The position numbers were made by a program, and so were the translations under genes. From Ureibacillus xyleni (GTDB taxonomy: Bacteria > Bacillota > Bacilli > Bacillales_A > Planococcaceae): DNA of 64,000 bases. How positions within the stretch are numbered: the stretch's first letter is position 1; every line of letters starts with the position of its first letter. Location: contig NZ_OBMQ01000004.1 in assembly GCF_900217795.1 (NCBI RefSeq), forward strand, positions 1 through 64,000, written 5' to 3'. A model generated the notes under the pieces. It was not told where the DNA came from and did not search any database. It saw only the letters and a list, made by a program, of their open reading frames with translations. Positions 26,442-35,597 of this stretch are shown one piece after another.

Positions 26442-27665
26442 ATGAAATTGAACAAATCATTTGGTGTACTTCTCTCAGGTGTATTATCAATTAGTATTTT
26501 AGCAGCATGTTCATCGGATTCAGGATCAAGCTCATCATCAACTAGTACGACACCAACTAACACTGAGCCAGCAGAAGGAACAAAGGTGATTAAAATTGCT
26601 ACTCAATCCCCATTATCAGGCGGATCGGCAATCATCGGTGAAGCAATTAAACTAGGCGCTCAAATGAAATTGGAAGAAGAAAAAGCGAAATTTGAAGAAA
26701 TGGGTTATACACTTCAACTTGAGCCATATGATGACCAAGCTGACCCGAAAAAAGGCGTATCAAATGCTAACCTTATAGGTGCAGATGAACAAATTTATGG
26801 AGTAATCGGTCACTATAACTCAGGTGTAGCAATTCCGTCTTCAGAGGTTTATGAAAAATATAATATTGCAATGGTATCTCCAGCCAATACAGCAGTGGAA
26901 GTCACTGAGCGCGGCTTAAAAACAGTAAACCGTATTGTTGGTCGTGACGATTTCCAAGGTCCTGCTGGTGCAGAATATGCTGTGAATGAATTAGGAGCAA
27001 AGAAAATCTTTGTAATTCAAGACAAAACGGCTTATGGTACTGGTTTAGCAGATGCATTTATTGCAGCAGCTGAAGAAGCAGGTGCTGAAGTTGTTGGCTA
27101 TGAAGGGATTACAATTGGTGAGAAAGACTTCAATGGTGTAATCAATCAAATTTTAAATAAAAAACCTGATTTAGTATTCTTCGGTGGATTATATGCTGAA
27201 GGTGGTATTATCATCAAACAAGCTCGTGATAAAGGAATTGACGTACCATTCATGGGTGGAGATGGTATGGATTCATCTGGTTTAGTGGACATTGCCGGTG
27301 AAGCCGTAAAAAATACGTATATTACATCTGTAGCAGGGGATAGCACTGCAACAGATTCAGGTAAAAAATTCGTAGAAGACTATAAAGCGAAATTTAATAA
27401 AGATCCTGAAGGCTTCTCAGTTTATGGTTACGACTCAATGGGTGTATTTTTAACAGGTTTGGAAAGTGCAATTAAAGCAAATAATGGTGAACTTCCAGGA
27501 AAAGATAAAGTAGCTGAAGCTGTAAGAGCTGTAAAAGACTACAAAGGTGCCCTTACAGATGTTTCGTTTGATGAAAAAGGTGACAATGTAAACGCGAAAA
27601 TTTTCCTTTATAAGTTTGAAGAAGCTAGCTATCCTCCAATTCAAGTAGGAGAAGTAAGCCAATAG
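26442..27665 (+). CDS. Branched-chain amino acid-type ABC transporter substrate-binding lipoprotein
   Basis: Extracellular lipoprotein of the Leu/Ile/Val-binding (periplasmic binding fold type I) family, 407 residues. The lipobox is ISILAAC (Cys at about residue 23), followed by a Ser-rich linker (SGSSSSSTST) and the mature domain beginning VIKIATQSPLSGGSAIIGEA. It captures the amino acid or amide substrate for the four downstream transporter genes. Start ATG has TAGGGGG upstream. The true ligand may be a branched-chain amino acid or another nitrogen compound; the TnrA boxes upstream make nitrogen-limitation control likely. A short terminator-like hairpin follows, so this gene is probably made in excess. 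Confidence 0.88.
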   Translation: MKLNKSFGVLLSGVLSISILAACSSDSGSSSSSTSTTPTNTEPAEGTKVIKIATQSPLSGGSAIIGEAIKLGAQMKLEEEKAKFEEMGYTLQLEPYDDQADPKKGVSNANLIGADEQIYGVIGHYNSGVAIPSSEVYEKYNIAMVSPANTAVEVTERGLKTVNRIVGRDDFQGPAGAEYAVNELGAKKIFVIQDKTAYGTGLADAFIAAAEEAGAEVVGYEGITIGEKDFNGVINQILNKKPDLVFFGGLYAEGGIIIKQARDKGIDVPFMGGDGMDSSGLVDIAGEAVKNTYITSVAGDSTATDSGKKFVEDYKAKFNKDPEGFSVYGYDSMGVFLTGLESAIKANNGELPGKDKVAEAVRAVKDYKGALTDVSFDEKGDNVNAKIFLYKFEEASYPPIQVGEVSQ

Positions 27666-27673
27666 TGATGAAA

Positions 27674-27705
27674 GGGTGTTGGGATCAGCTCTCAACACTT
27701 TTTCT
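27674..27705 (+). terminator. Leaky terminator between binding-protein and permease genes
   Basis: GTGTTGGGA pairs imperfectly with CTCTCAACAC and is followed by TTTTTCT. It probably reduces expression of the permease and ATPase genes relative to the binding protein. Confidence 0.7.
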
Positions 27706-27745
27706 ATACCTAATGTAATCATGTATTTAATTTGGGAGGGATCAT

Positions 27746-28732
27746 ATGCTTCAAGAAATATTACAGAGTTTACCTCAAGTATTAGTAGACGGCCTTACAC
27801 TAGGAGCTGTTTATGCAGTTGTCGCTCTTGGCTACACAATGGTATACGGTATTTTACAATTGATCAATTTTGCCCACGGTGAAGTATTTATGTCAGGTGC
27901 ATTTATTGGTACAGCCTTTTTTATCTTAATTATGGGAATGGGCTGGGCATCTGCAATCCCGCAATTTATTTTATTAATTATCGTTTTAATTTTGACTGCA
28001 AGTATTACAGGTTTAGTAGGGGTTGGATTAGAGAGAGTTGCGTATCGACCTTTGCGTAATGCCCCTCGATTGATTCCATTAATCACTGCAATCGGTATTT
28101 CATTTATTTTGCAAGACGTCGTTCGATTTATTGCCGAGTTATTTAACGGAAACTATATCGTAACAGGTCCTTCGCTTTTTTCTGAGCAAATTACATTAAA
28201 GGCATCTGCTATTTCAAGTATTTTTTATGATGCTAGATTCAAAACATCATTCTTAATCGTTCTTGGCGTAGCAATAATACTAATGGTTGCACTTGATTAT
28301 TTTGTTAATAAAACAAAATGGGGAACAGCAATGAGAGCAGTTGCCCTTGATCGAGAAACAGCTTCCTTAATGTCAATCAACGTGAACAAAGTCATTTCTA
28401 TTACATTCTTTATCGGTTCTGCTTTAGGTGGAGCAACTGGAGTTTTATTTGCTGTCCAATACGGAACAATCGATCCTTATATCGGATTTATTTTAGGCTT
28501 AAAAGCATTTATTGCGGCTGTTTTAGGTGGTATTGGAAATATTCGTGGCGCGATGGTAGGCGGGATGTTGCTGGGGCTAATGGAAATGTTTGCCTCTGCT
28601 AATCTATCATTACTAACTGGTGGCGTATTCGGAGCTGAATATAAAGATGTATTTGCCTTTGCAATTTTAATTTTAGTACTAATCTTCAAGCCAGAAGGTT
28701 TACTCGGAAAACCTACTGCAGAGAAAGTGTAG
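27746..28732 (+). CDS. livH: Branched-chain amino acid-type ABC permease LivH
   Basis: 328-residue membrane permease of the LivH/BPD_transp_2 family. Hydrophobic helices fill most of the sequence. Family markers are GLTLGAVYAVVALGYTMVYG at the N-terminus, INFAHGEVFMSGAF, and AFIAAVLGGIGNIRGAMVGG near the C-terminus (coupling and EAA-like region). Start ATG follows TTGGGAGGG. The livM gene begins a few bases after the stop. Confidence 0.92.
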   Translation: MLQEILQSLPQVLVDGLTLGAVYAVVALGYTMVYGILQLINFAHGEVFMSGAFIGTAFFILIMGMGWASAIPQFILLIIVLILTASITGLVGVGLERVAYRPLRNAPRLIPLITAIGISFILQDVVRFIAELFNGNYIVTGPSLFSEQITLKASAISSIFYDARFKTSFLIVLGVAIILMVALDYFVNKTKWGTAMRAVALDRETASLMSINVNKVISITFFIGSALGGATGVLFAVQYGTIDPYIGFILGLKAFIAAVLGGIGNIRGAMVGGMLLGLMEMFASANLSLLTGGVFGAEYKDVFAFAILILVLIFKPEGLLGKPTAEKV

Positions 28733-28741
28733 GTGGGGGAT

Positions 28742-30037
28742 ATGAAAGGAAAATTAGCTACGTTCTTTTCTAATAAACAGTTACAAGTAATCTTATATTC
28801 TTTATTTATTATCGTCACTTCTGCTGCACTATATTTCTCTCAAAAATCGGTCGTATCATTTTTACTTTTGCTGTCTTCGCTATTAATTCTACACTTCATG
28901 AATTTGAAGAATGTAACGAAATGGATAGTAGCTCTTGGGTTACTCTTTATACTCATACCTTTCGCTTCGAGTGGTGGACCAGCTTTCCAGTCTTATATGG
29001 AAGTAGCAACAATGGTCGGCATTTATATTTCGATGGCGTTAGGGTTAAACATCGTAGTAGGGATGGCGGGTTTACTAGATTTAGGTTTCGTTGCCTTCTT
29101 TGCTGTGGGAGCATACAGTTATAGTATTTTCGCTACTTCACAAGCAAGTAATTTTATGCCTTTTGGTAATTTTCCCCTTGGAGGAGAGAGTTTTTGGGGT
29201 TTCTTAATTGTAGGTGGAATTATGGCAGCAATCGCGGGAGTTCTTATTGGCGTTCCAGTCTTGCGTGTTAAGGGAGATTATTTAGCGATTGTAACGTTAG
29301 GATTTGGAGAAATTATCCGAATCATCTTTAATAATGGAGATCGCCCAATCAATATTACGAATGGTGCAATGGGAATTGCATCTGTTACGCCTCCAGAAAT
29401 TTTCGGAATGACACTATCATTTCCAAATCAATTCTACTTTGTCACTTTATTAATCTTAATGTTTACTATTTTTGCCGTGTTACGTATGGAGCATTCAAAA
29501 CTAGGAAGATCATGGAAAGCTGTTCGTGAAAATGAAATCGCAGCTCAAGCAATGGGGATACCGTTAGTAAAAACAAAACTACTTGCTTTTGCACTTGGGG
29601 CTTCATTCTCAGGAATTATGGGTGTCGTCTTTGCAGCAAAACAAGCGTTTATTGATCCAACTAGTTTTACTTTAATGGAGTCTTTCACAATTCTCGTTAT
29701 GGTTGTATTAGGCGGTATGGGTAGTGTGCCTGGAGTAATTCTCGGTGCTGCTGTTGTGACAATCTTAAACTTACAAGTATTAACAGAATTAACGAACTGG
29801 TTAAATCAATTAAGTTTATCAGGCGTTTTAACAATTCCAGATGCTTTATCACCAGCAAAAATGCAAAAATTCATTTTTGGTGCATTATTAGTTGCTTTTG
29901 CACTTTATCGTCCTAAAGGTTTAATTCCAGCAAAGAATAAAATTTTTGATGTGAAAAAGTTAAAAGATCACCGTCCAGATCATTTGAACAATGATACAAA
30001 AGAAAATTCGATTCCAATTGATAAGGTTCAAGTATAA
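28742..30037 (+). CDS. livM: Branched-chain amino acid-type ABC permease LivM
   Basis: About 431 residues; partner of LivH. The N-terminal about 90 residues form extra hydrophobic segments, then the core GLNIVVGMAGLLDLGFVAFF, RVKGDYLAIVTLGFGEIIR and MVVLGGMGSVPGVILG. The start is set at ATG 28742, after GGTGGGGG; an in-frame GTG at 28733 directly follows the livH stop. The C-terminal tail after RPKGLIPAKN is about 35 polar residues, longer than in many LivM proteins. Confidence 0.91.
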   Translation: MKGKLATFFSNKQLQVILYSLFIIVTSAALYFSQKSVVSFLLLLSSLLILHFMNLKNVTKWIVALGLLFILIPFASSGGPAFQSYMEVATMVGIYISMALGLNIVVGMAGLLDLGFVAFFAVGAYSYSIFATSQASNFMPFGNFPLGGESFWGFLIVGGIMAAIAGVLIGVPVLRVKGDYLAIVTLGFGEIIRIIFNNGDRPINITNGAMGIASVTPPEIFGMTLSFPNQFYFVTLLILMFTIFAVLRMEHSKLGRSWKAVRENEIAAQAMGIPLVKTKLLAFALGASFSGIMGVVFAAKQAFIDPTSFTLMESFTILVMVVLGGMGSVPGVILGAAVVTILNLQVLTELTNWLNQLSLSGVLTIPDALSPAKMQKFIFGALLVAFALYRPKGLIPAKNKIFDVKKLKDHRPDHLNNDTKENSIPIDKVQV

Positions 30038-30048
30038 GGGGGATCTCT

Positions 30049-30819
30049 ATGACGATATTAGAAGTAACGAACATAACAAAACAGTTTGGCGGATTAACGG
30101 CCAATAAAGATATCACGATGAACGTTGAAGAAGGCAAAATTACAGCCGTTATAGGACCGAATGGAGCAGGAAAAACTACTTTTTTTAATATGATTACGGG
30201 AGTTTATCAACCTACTTCGGGAGATATAAAACTAGACGGAAAATCATTAGTAGGATTACGACCAGATGAAGTAGCCAAAAAGGGAATTTCTCGAACATTC
30301 CAAAACATAAGGCTTTTTGGAGAAATGTCTGTTATTGAAAATGTGTTAGTTGGAATGCATACTCATTTAAAAACAAATTTAATCGGTATTTTACTTAACT
30401 TACCTTTTACGAAAAAAGAAGAAGCTTCTGCTGAAAAGGAAGCTTATCGTTTATTAGAATATTTTGAGTTAGATCATTTATTAAATGAAAAAGCGAACAA
30501 TTTAAGTTATGGAGCACAAAGAAAATTGGAAATCGCCCGCGCATTAGCAACGAAACCGAAGCTAATTTTACTCGATGAACCAGCAGCAGGAATGAACCCA
30601 AAGGAAACAAAGGAATTAACCGAAGTAATTAAGAGAATGGGCCAAGAATTTAATGTAACCGTTTTATTAATCGAACACGATATGAAACTAGTCATGGAAA
30701 TTTCAGAACATATTGTTGTACTAGATCATGGGGAGAAAATTGCAGAAGGAAATCCGGAGCAAATTCGGACAAATCCAAAAGTAATTGAAGCGTATTTAGG
30801 TTCTGCAGCAGTTCATTAA
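30049..30819 (+). CDS. livG: Branched-chain amino acid-type ABC ATPase LivG
   Basis: 256-residue cytosolic ATPase: Walker A GPNGAGKTT, Q-loop in SRTFQNIRLF, signature LSYGAQRKLEIARAL, Walker B LILLDEPAAGMN and switch His in LIEHDM. Start ATG follows AAGGGGGATC. It powers the LivHM permease together with LivF. Confidence 0.93.
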   Translation: MTILEVTNITKQFGGLTANKDITMNVEEGKITAVIGPNGAGKTTFFNMITGVYQPTSGDIKLDGKSLVGLRPDEVAKKGISRTFQNIRLFGEMSVIENVLVGMHTHLKTNLIGILLNLPFTKKEEASAEKEAYRLLEYFELDHLLNEKANNLSYGAQRKLEIARALATKPKLILLDEPAAGMNPKETKELTEVIKRMGQEFNVTVLLIEHDMKLVMEISEHIVVLDHGEKIAEGNPEQIRTNPKVIEAYLGSAAVH

Positions 30820-30836
30820 GAAGGGAGTGAAAAGAA

Positions 30837-31544
30837 TTGACAGTACTTGAAGTAAATAATATCGAAACATACTATGGAGCAATACAGGCATTAAGAGGAA
30901 TTAGTCTCCATGTGGATGAAGGAGAAATTGTGACCTTAATCGGAAGTAATGGTGCTGGAAAATCGACAACGCTCAAATCGATTAGCGGATTAGCAAAAGT
31001 TAAAACTGGCACAATTCAATATAAAGGAAAAGAAATAACAAATAAACCACCACACCAAACAACTATACTAGGCATGGCCCATGTACCAGAAGGAAGAAGA
31101 ATTTTTTCAAACTTAACGGTTAAAGAAAATTTGTTAATGGGTGCTTTTTCAGTGAAAGGTAAAGATGTGATTCAGGAACGAATGGAACAAGTGTTTACTC
31201 ACTTTCCAAAATTAAAAGAACGGTTAAATCAAAAAGGTGGAACAATGAGTGGGGGGGAGCAACAAATGCTTGCCATTGGACGTGCCCTTATGATGAATCC
31301 GGAACTTTTAATGTTAGATGAACCTTCAATGGGGCTTGCTCCAATTATCGTAGAACAGATATTTGAAATTATATTGCATTTAAATTCTTCAGGCATCACC
31401 ATATTATTAGTAGAACAAAATGCCTATCAAGCATTAAGCATTGCCCATCGCGGTTATGTGATACAAAATGGTGAAATTGTATTAAGTGGCAAAGGATCAG
31501 ACCTTGTCGAAAATGATGAAATTAAAGAAGCGTATCTAGCGTAA
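30837..31544 (+). CDS. livF: Branched-chain amino acid-type ABC ATPase LivF
   Basis: 235-residue ATPase: Walker A GSNGAGKST, the LivF-type VPEGRRIFSNLTV, signature MSGGEQQMLAIGRAL, Walker B LLMLDEPSMGLAP and LVEQNAYQAL. Start TTG 30837 lies 8-9 bases after GAAGGGAGTG. Last gene of the transporter operon; a strong terminator follows. Confidence 0.93.
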   Translation: MTVLEVNNIETYYGAIQALRGISLHVDEGEIVTLIGSNGAGKSTTLKSISGLAKVKTGTIQYKGKEITNKPPHQTTILGMAHVPEGRRIFSNLTVKENLLMGAFSVKGKDVIQERMEQVFTHFPKLKERLNQKGGTMSGGEQQMLAIGRALMMNPELLMLDEPSMGLAPIIVEQIFEIILHLNSSGITILLVEQNAYQALSIAHRGYVIQNGEIVLSGKGSDLVENDEIKEAYLA

Positions 31545-31552
31545 GTAACAAA

Positions 31553-31593
31553 GCGGCGGTCATCTGTAATAAATGGCCGCCGATTTCTATTTT
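31553..31593 (+). terminator. Terminator of the liv operon
   Basis: GCGGCGGTCAT pairs with ATGGCCGCCG, then a TTTCTATTTT tail. Confidence 0.8.
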
Positions 31594-31633
31594 AGTGTAA
31601 AATTATAGGAATGAGTGAAAAGGGGTTGGAAGT

Positions 31634-32113
31634 ATGTTAGCAAAAATATTTAAAAATGATAATGGATATTCTGCAGAATACGAAAGACCATTTTTAAAAC
31701 CTAAGGAAAAAGTATGGGAACATTTAGTTAACAACGATAATTTTAAACATTGGATGGATCATCTTGAAATTACGGATTTAAGTAAGGATGGAAATATTAA
31801 TTTTAATTATAATGATGGTTCAGGAAAATTTGAGAAATTAAAAATAACAGATTATGAGGAAGGGTCAATCCTTGAATTTGAATGGGGAAAAGATATTGTT
31901 CGTTTTGAAGTGCTTTCATCAGATAATGGATCGAAACTTATATTGACAGAAAGGATTTCTAACATAACGGATCATACACCAAAAGATTTAGCAGGATGGC
32001 ATGTCTGTTTAATGCGCTTTAGCAATGTCGTAAATGAACACCCTGATGAAGTAGCTGTAAGTGAATGGGAGAAATGGTATGGAGAGTATAAAACTTTGGT
32101 TGAGACCATATAA
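31634..32113 (+). CDS. SRPBCC (START-like) domain protein
   Basis: 159-residue single-domain protein with the helix-grip pattern of the AHSA1/SRPBCC family (KPKEKVWEHLVNNDNFKHWM, then YEEGSILEFEW and LTERISNITDHTPKDLAGWH). Such proteins bind hydrophobic ligands or act in stress responses; no specific role can be given. Start ATG 31634 follows AAAAGGGG. Convergent with guaC. Confidence 0.82.
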   Translation: MLAKIFKNDNGYSAEYERPFLKPKEKVWEHLVNNDNFKHWMDHLEITDLSKDGNINFNYNDGSGKFEKLKITDYEEGSILEFEWGKDIVRFEVLSSDNGSKLILTERISNITDHTPKDLAGWHVCLMRFSNVVNEHPDEVAVSEWEKWYGEYKTLVETI

Positions 32114-32118
32114 GTAAA

Positions 32119-32155
32119 ACGCCCTCTCTGACTAGTCGGAGAGGGGCATTCTTTA
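32119..32155. terminator. Shared terminator between the SRPBCC gene and guaC
   Basis: GCCCTCTCTGACTAGTCGG folds with GAGAGGGGC; the T-rich tail is on the plus strand and the hairpin lies directly at the guaC 3' end. Confidence 0.75.
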
Positions 32156-33139
32156 TTAATATACTTTATCCCCATTAAAGATGGAGTTTTTCACGACTAC
32201 ATAATCCACTGTACGGATTGCATCTAGTTTCGTTCCACCAGCGTAAGAAATAGATGATTGTAAATCTTGTTCCATTTCAACTAAAGTGTCCATTAATGAC
32301 CCTTTGTATTCCACAAACATTTTTTTACCTTCAACGTTTTTCTTTTCACCTTTTTGGAATTCAGAAGCTGAACCAAAATATTCTTTAAACGTTTTGCCGT
32401 CTTTTGTCACCGTTTGTCCTGGTGATTCTTCATGACCAGCAAACAATGAACCAATCATTACCATTGACGCGCCGAAACGTACAGATTTTGCAATATCACC
32501 ATGTGTACGGATACCGCCATCTGCAATAATTGGTTTTGTTGCAGCTTTTGCACACCAACGTAGCGCGGCTAATTGCCATCCACCTGTACCAAAGCCTGTT
32601 TTAATTTTTGTAATACATACTTTACCTGGTCCTATACCTACTTTAGTTGCATCAGCTCCAGCATTTTCTAATTCACGAACTGCTTCTGGCGTACCGACAT
32701 TACCAGCAATGACGAAGCTTTGTGGTAAGTGAGTTTTAATATGTTTAATCATTTCAATTACTGCGTTTGAATGACCATGGGCAATATCAATTGTAATAAA
32801 TTCAGGAATTAAATCTTCAATTGCTAGTTGCTCAATAAACGAATATTCCTCAGGCTTAACACCGACAGAAATCGAAGCAATTAAGTTGCGTGCATGCATA
32901 TCTTTAATAAATTCAGCACGAGTTTCTGGGTTGAAACGGTGCATAATATAGAAGTAACCGTTTTCGGCTAATTTAATTGCGATTGATTCATCAATAATTG
33001 TCTGCATGTTAGCAGGTACTACTGGTAATTTAAATTTATGTCCACCAAACACGATAGAAGTGTCACATTCAGAACGGCTGTTTACAATACATTTATTAGG
33101 AATTAGTTGAATATCTTCATAGTCAAATACGTTATCCAT
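32156..33139 (-). CDS. guaC: GMP reductase
   Basis: NADPH-dependent reductive deamination of GMP to IMP, a purine salvage enzyme; 327 residues. The IMPDH/GMPR TIM barrel is visible ([31 protein letters not shown]) with the catalytic Cys loop [20 protein letters not shown] and the GMP reductase-type [10 protein letters not shown] that follows. No CBS domains, which separates it from IMP dehydrogenase. ATG 33139 is preceded by GAGGTG; an open frame reaches 33160. No purine riboswitch is seen in the 33140-33366 leader region. Confidence 0.94.
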   Translation of the reverse strand: MDNVFDYEDIQLIPNKCIVNSRSECDTSIVFGGHKFKLPVVPANMQTIIDESIAIKLAENGYFYIMHRFNPETRAEFIKDMHARNLIASISVGVKPEEYSFIEQLAIEDLIPEFITIDIAHGHSNAVIEMIKHIKTHLPQSFVIAGNVGTPEAVRELENAGADATKVGIGPGKVCITKIKTGFGTGGWQLAALRWCAKAATKPIIADGGIRTHGDIAKSVRFGASMVMIGSLFAGHEESPGQTVTKDGKTFKEYFGSASEFQKGEKKNVEGKKMFVEYKGSLMDTLVEMEQDLQSSISYAGGTKLDAIRTVDYVVVKNSIFNGDKVY

Positions 33140-33366
33140 TAAAAAGCACCTCGAAATCACGAATATTTTTTTAAATTGAATGCGAAATGTTCGCCCTTTG
33201 GTAATTTACCCTATTTTGAAGAGGATGTCAAAAGGAATTTGTAAAAAAATTTGATTATTTTAGTTTATCCTCTAAAAGTTGAAATATTTATGTAGATAAA
33301 ATCATGAGCATTGTTTGAATAATAAACCATTCCACTCGTCATATTAACAACAAAGGAGATGACCTT

Positions 33367-33600
33367 ATGCCAAGAGATACAGAGAATCAACATTCCCAAG
33401 CAACACCGCACTTTGATGGTCCTAGAGAAAGTATTATTAATGATCCAACAGCTTCAGGAGGAGAATCATTAGGTGTTTATACAGAAGCTAAACCAATTGT
33501 AGAGTTTGGTATGGAAAAGAATCCATTTAAATTTACTCCAAAGCAGGATCCGATGATGGAACGATTTGAGAAATTAATGAGAGGTTCTAAAAAAGAATAA
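33367..33600 (+). CDS. Small hydrophilic protein of unknown function
   Basis: Not recognised. A 77-residue polar protein without membrane segment or cysteine. It starts MPRDTENQHSQATPHFDGPR and ends with a basic helix (RFEKLMRGSKKE). Composition resembles small acid-soluble or sporulation-associated proteins, but nothing specific supports that. ATG 33367 is preceded by AAAGGAG and the gene has its own terminator, so it is probably expressed. Confidence 0.7.
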   Translation: MPRDTENQHSQATPHFDGPRESIINDPTASGGESLGVYTEAKPIVEFGMEKNPFKFTPKQDPMMERFEKLMRGSKKE

Positions 33601-33605
33601 ACTCC

Positions 33606-33646
33606 ACAATCCCGTCTTAATTCTTTTAGGACGGGATTGTTTTTAT
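33606..33646 (+). terminator. Terminator after the small hydrophilic protein gene
   Basis: ACAATCCCGTC pairs exactly with GACGGGATTGT, then TTTTTA. Confidence 0.88.
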
Positions 33647-33674
33647 TAAGGCATTCGTACAAAAATATAAACAA

Positions 33675-33699
33675 CTCCTTCATAAACTAGTTGAAGGAG
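33675..33699 (+). promoter_or_regulatory. Hairpin covering the ribosome binding site
   Basis: CTCCTTCA pairs with TGAAGGAG, the main part of the ribosome binding site of the gene at 33711, with a 9-base loop. It could restrict translation until opened. Confidence 0.45.
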
Positions 33700-33710
33700 G
33701 GAGCTAATCG

Positions 33711-33926
33711 ATGCTTGATAAAATCAAACTGTTAATTGGTCAGCCGATTGGCGTTGCATTTAAAAATGGGCTGAGTGTCTCGGGTGTTCTTTGCGATGCA
33801 GATGAAAATGAAATTTGTCTTATGGAATATTTGTACCAAGCGAAATTTGTACAAAAATATTATAACTATGAGCAAATCCAAGGAATATATATATTTCCTA
33901 GTTGTGAAAATGATCTACTTAATTAA
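33711..33926 (+). CDS. Single-repeat CotB-like (Sm-like/DUF2642-type) protein
   Basis: A 71-residue protein resembling one repeat of the spore coat protein CotB: IGQPIGVAFKNGLSVSGVLC (strands with a turn) followed by DADENEICLMEYLY and EQIQGIYIF. The fold is expected to be a small beta barrel. Two further proteins with this repeat lie at 62067 and 62622. A role in the spore coat is inference from these similarities. The ribosome binding site GGAGGGAG lies in a potential hairpin. Confidence 0.6.
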   Translation: MLDKIKLLIGQPIGVAFKNGLSVSGVLCDADENEICLMEYLYQAKFVQKYYNYEQIQGIYIFPSCENDLLN

Positions 33927-33973
33927 TCTGTGTAATTTTAATACAGCTGTTAAAACATATAAGGGTTTAATCG

Positions 33974-34014
33974 AAAAGTTTTGCTTAATGCATAAGCAAA
34001 ACTTTTTATTTTTT
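33974..34014 (+). terminator. Terminator downstream of the 33711 gene
   Basis: AAAAGTTTTGCTTA pairs perfectly with TAAGCAAAACTTTT and is followed by a T-run. Confidence 0.85.
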
Positions 34015-34141
34015 GGCTATTACAAATATTACGAATATTACAGTTAGATTCTATTTACATATCAAAACATAGATTTCGTGGATAGTATGAACTTTTAAAA
34101 CATAAAAACTATTATAAGATTCATTGTTAGGAGGAAGAGTT

Positions 34142-34972
34142 ATGAAAATTAAATTAACATTATCAATGTTAGTATTATTATTCATCGCATTATCATTAAC
34201 AACGAATGTAAAAGCGGTAGAAATTGGGCGTACGATTATGCATACAAGTGAAGGTGGAGAAAAGAAAATTATCAATGAAATTATAGATGCATTCTTTTTT
34301 GATAAAGCGCATTATAAAAATATGATATTTTATAAAACTGTCCAACCACAAAAGTATGAGGTTCAAAAAGGGGATAATCTCTATCGAATTGCTTTAAAAC
34401 ATAATGTTGAATTATCTGACTTAATGAGTTGGAATAATAAAACCGATTCTTTAATACACCCTGGAGAAGAATTAATTATTAAAGAAAATGGAAATCGTGC
34501 TGAAGAAGAATCAATCCCTTCTGAAGCTCCAGTAGTTCAAGAGCAACCTTCAGAGAAAGAGGTACAAGCTGTTGTATCTGAGCAGGAAACAGAACAAGTA
34601 TCTGAAGAAAATACGGAAGCAATAGCTGAAGTTGAAAAAGAAATTGTACCTGAAGAAAACTCTGAAGAAGTTGAAGCAGCAAGTGTTGAAATGACCGTAA
34701 CAGCTACGGCATATACAGCCTATTGTGAAGGTTGCTCTGGAACAACTGCTATTGGAATTGATTTACGTGCAAATCCTAATCAAAAAGTAATTGCTGTGGA
34801 CCCGAATGTAATCCCATTAGGTTCAAAAGTGTGGGTAGAAGGCTATGGGGAAGCAGTGGCTGGTGATACAGGTGGTGCTATAAAAGGGAATAAAATTGAT
34901 GTTTTCATTCCTTCTTATGACCAAGCGATGGCATGGGGTCGTAAAACGGTAAAAGTGAAAATTTTAAATTAA
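34142..34972 (+). CDS. Secreted LysM and 3D domain cell-wall protein, YocH-like
   Basis: 276-residue exported protein. A signal peptide (MKIKLTLSMLVLLFIALSLT) cleaves near NVKA. One LysM peptidoglycan-binding domain follows (YEVQKGDNLYRIALKHNVEL to HPGEELIIK), then a Glu-rich linker of about 65 residues, then a C-terminal 3D domain (three conserved Asp) with VTATAYTAYCEGCSGTTAIG, AVDPNVIPLGSKVWVEGYG and AGDTGGAIKGNKIDVFI. YocH-type proteins are lytic transglycosylase-like wall hydrolases. ATG 34142 has AGGAGGAAG; a TTG at 34124 is less likely. An ATTAC triple repeat lies about 100 bases upstream. Confidence 0.88.
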   Translation: MKIKLTLSMLVLLFIALSLTTNVKAVEIGRTIMHTSEGGEKKIINEIIDAFFFDKAHYKNMIFYKTVQPQKYEVQKGDNLYRIALKHNVELSDLMSWNNKTDSLIHPGEELIIKENGNRAEEESIPSEAPVVQEQPSEKEVQAVVSEQETEQVSEENTEAIAEVEKEIVPEENSEEVEAASVEMTVTATAYTAYCEGCSGTTAIGIDLRANPNQKVIAVDPNVIPLGSKVWVEGYGEAVAGDTGGAIKGNKIDVFIPSYDQAMAWGRKTVKVKILN

Positions 34973-34979
34973 CATACGG

Positions 34980-35016
34980 GGCCTCTAGGGTTTATTTCCT
35001 AGAGCCTTTTTATTTT
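34980..35016 (+). terminator. Terminator after the LysM-3D gene
   Basis: GGCCTCTAGG pairs with CCTAGAGCC (one bulge), followed by TTTTTATTTT. Confidence 0.85.
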
Positions 35017-35121
35017 GTCATAATTACATTTTCTTAATTTATAGGGGATTTTTTACTAAACTTGAAACAAAACCGTAATATTATCCGTATTTGATGTATA
35101 AATAAAAAGGGGGGAAAAGTG

Positions 35122-35580
35122 ATGAAATATGAAAATGCCGTTTTGGAATACAGATTAAAGAAAGGAAGGAATGAATTTGTCCCTTTATATTATTATTCTG
35201 ATATAGATTTAGGAGAAATTTTAGCTAGAAGAGAATGTGAGTTTTTTGTAAAAAATGGAGTCACATATAAACAACTATCTTCGGGGTTAGAAGATCAGCT
35301 CTTTGTCATTTATTTAGAACTTTTTGAAGAAGAGCCGCCATTGGAGAATCAACAGACGAAGAAAAGTACAATACCATTAGAAATACGCGAATTAAATGCT
35401 CGAAAAAATCATCCAATTATAACAACTAAAATCTATGATAACCATTTTGATATATTAAGTGAGATAGGAAGTGTATATACATATACCGATGGAAAAGAGT
35501 GGGAACGCGATTCGGCAGAAATTGATGAAGACCGTAAAACGTATATCCTGTATGTAATTTCAACAGGTTATGAATGTTGA
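35122..35580 (+). CDS. Uncharacterised protein, first gene of the DUF350/GSP-synthase-like group
   Basis: Not recognised. A 152-residue soluble protein: YENAVLEYRLKKGRNEFVPL, an acidic centre (LELFEEEPPLENQQTK), and a C-terminal beta-rich part ending RKTYILYVISTGYEC. ATG 35122 follows GGGGGGAAAAG. The next gene begins 17 bases after the stop, so it is very probably co-transcribed with the lipoprotein, ATP-grasp and DUF350 genes and belongs to the same function. Confidence 0.75.
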   Translation: MKYENAVLEYRLKKGRNEFVPLYYYSDIDLGEILARRECEFFVKNGVTYKQLSSGLEDQLFVIYLELFEEEPPLENQQTKKSTIPLEIRELNARKNHPIITTKIYDNHFDILSEIGSVYTYTDGKEWERDSAEIDEDRKTYILYVISTGYEC

Positions 35581-35597
35581 ATGTGGGGGAAAAATGA

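Noticed and set aside
33140-33366. Purine riboswitch upstream of guaC
   Set aside because: No conserved purine-aptamer loops were found on the minus strand.
33775-34047. 90-codon forward frame overlapping the CotB-like mini-gene
   Set aside because: It runs through a perfect terminator hairpin and is in another frame of a better-supported gene.
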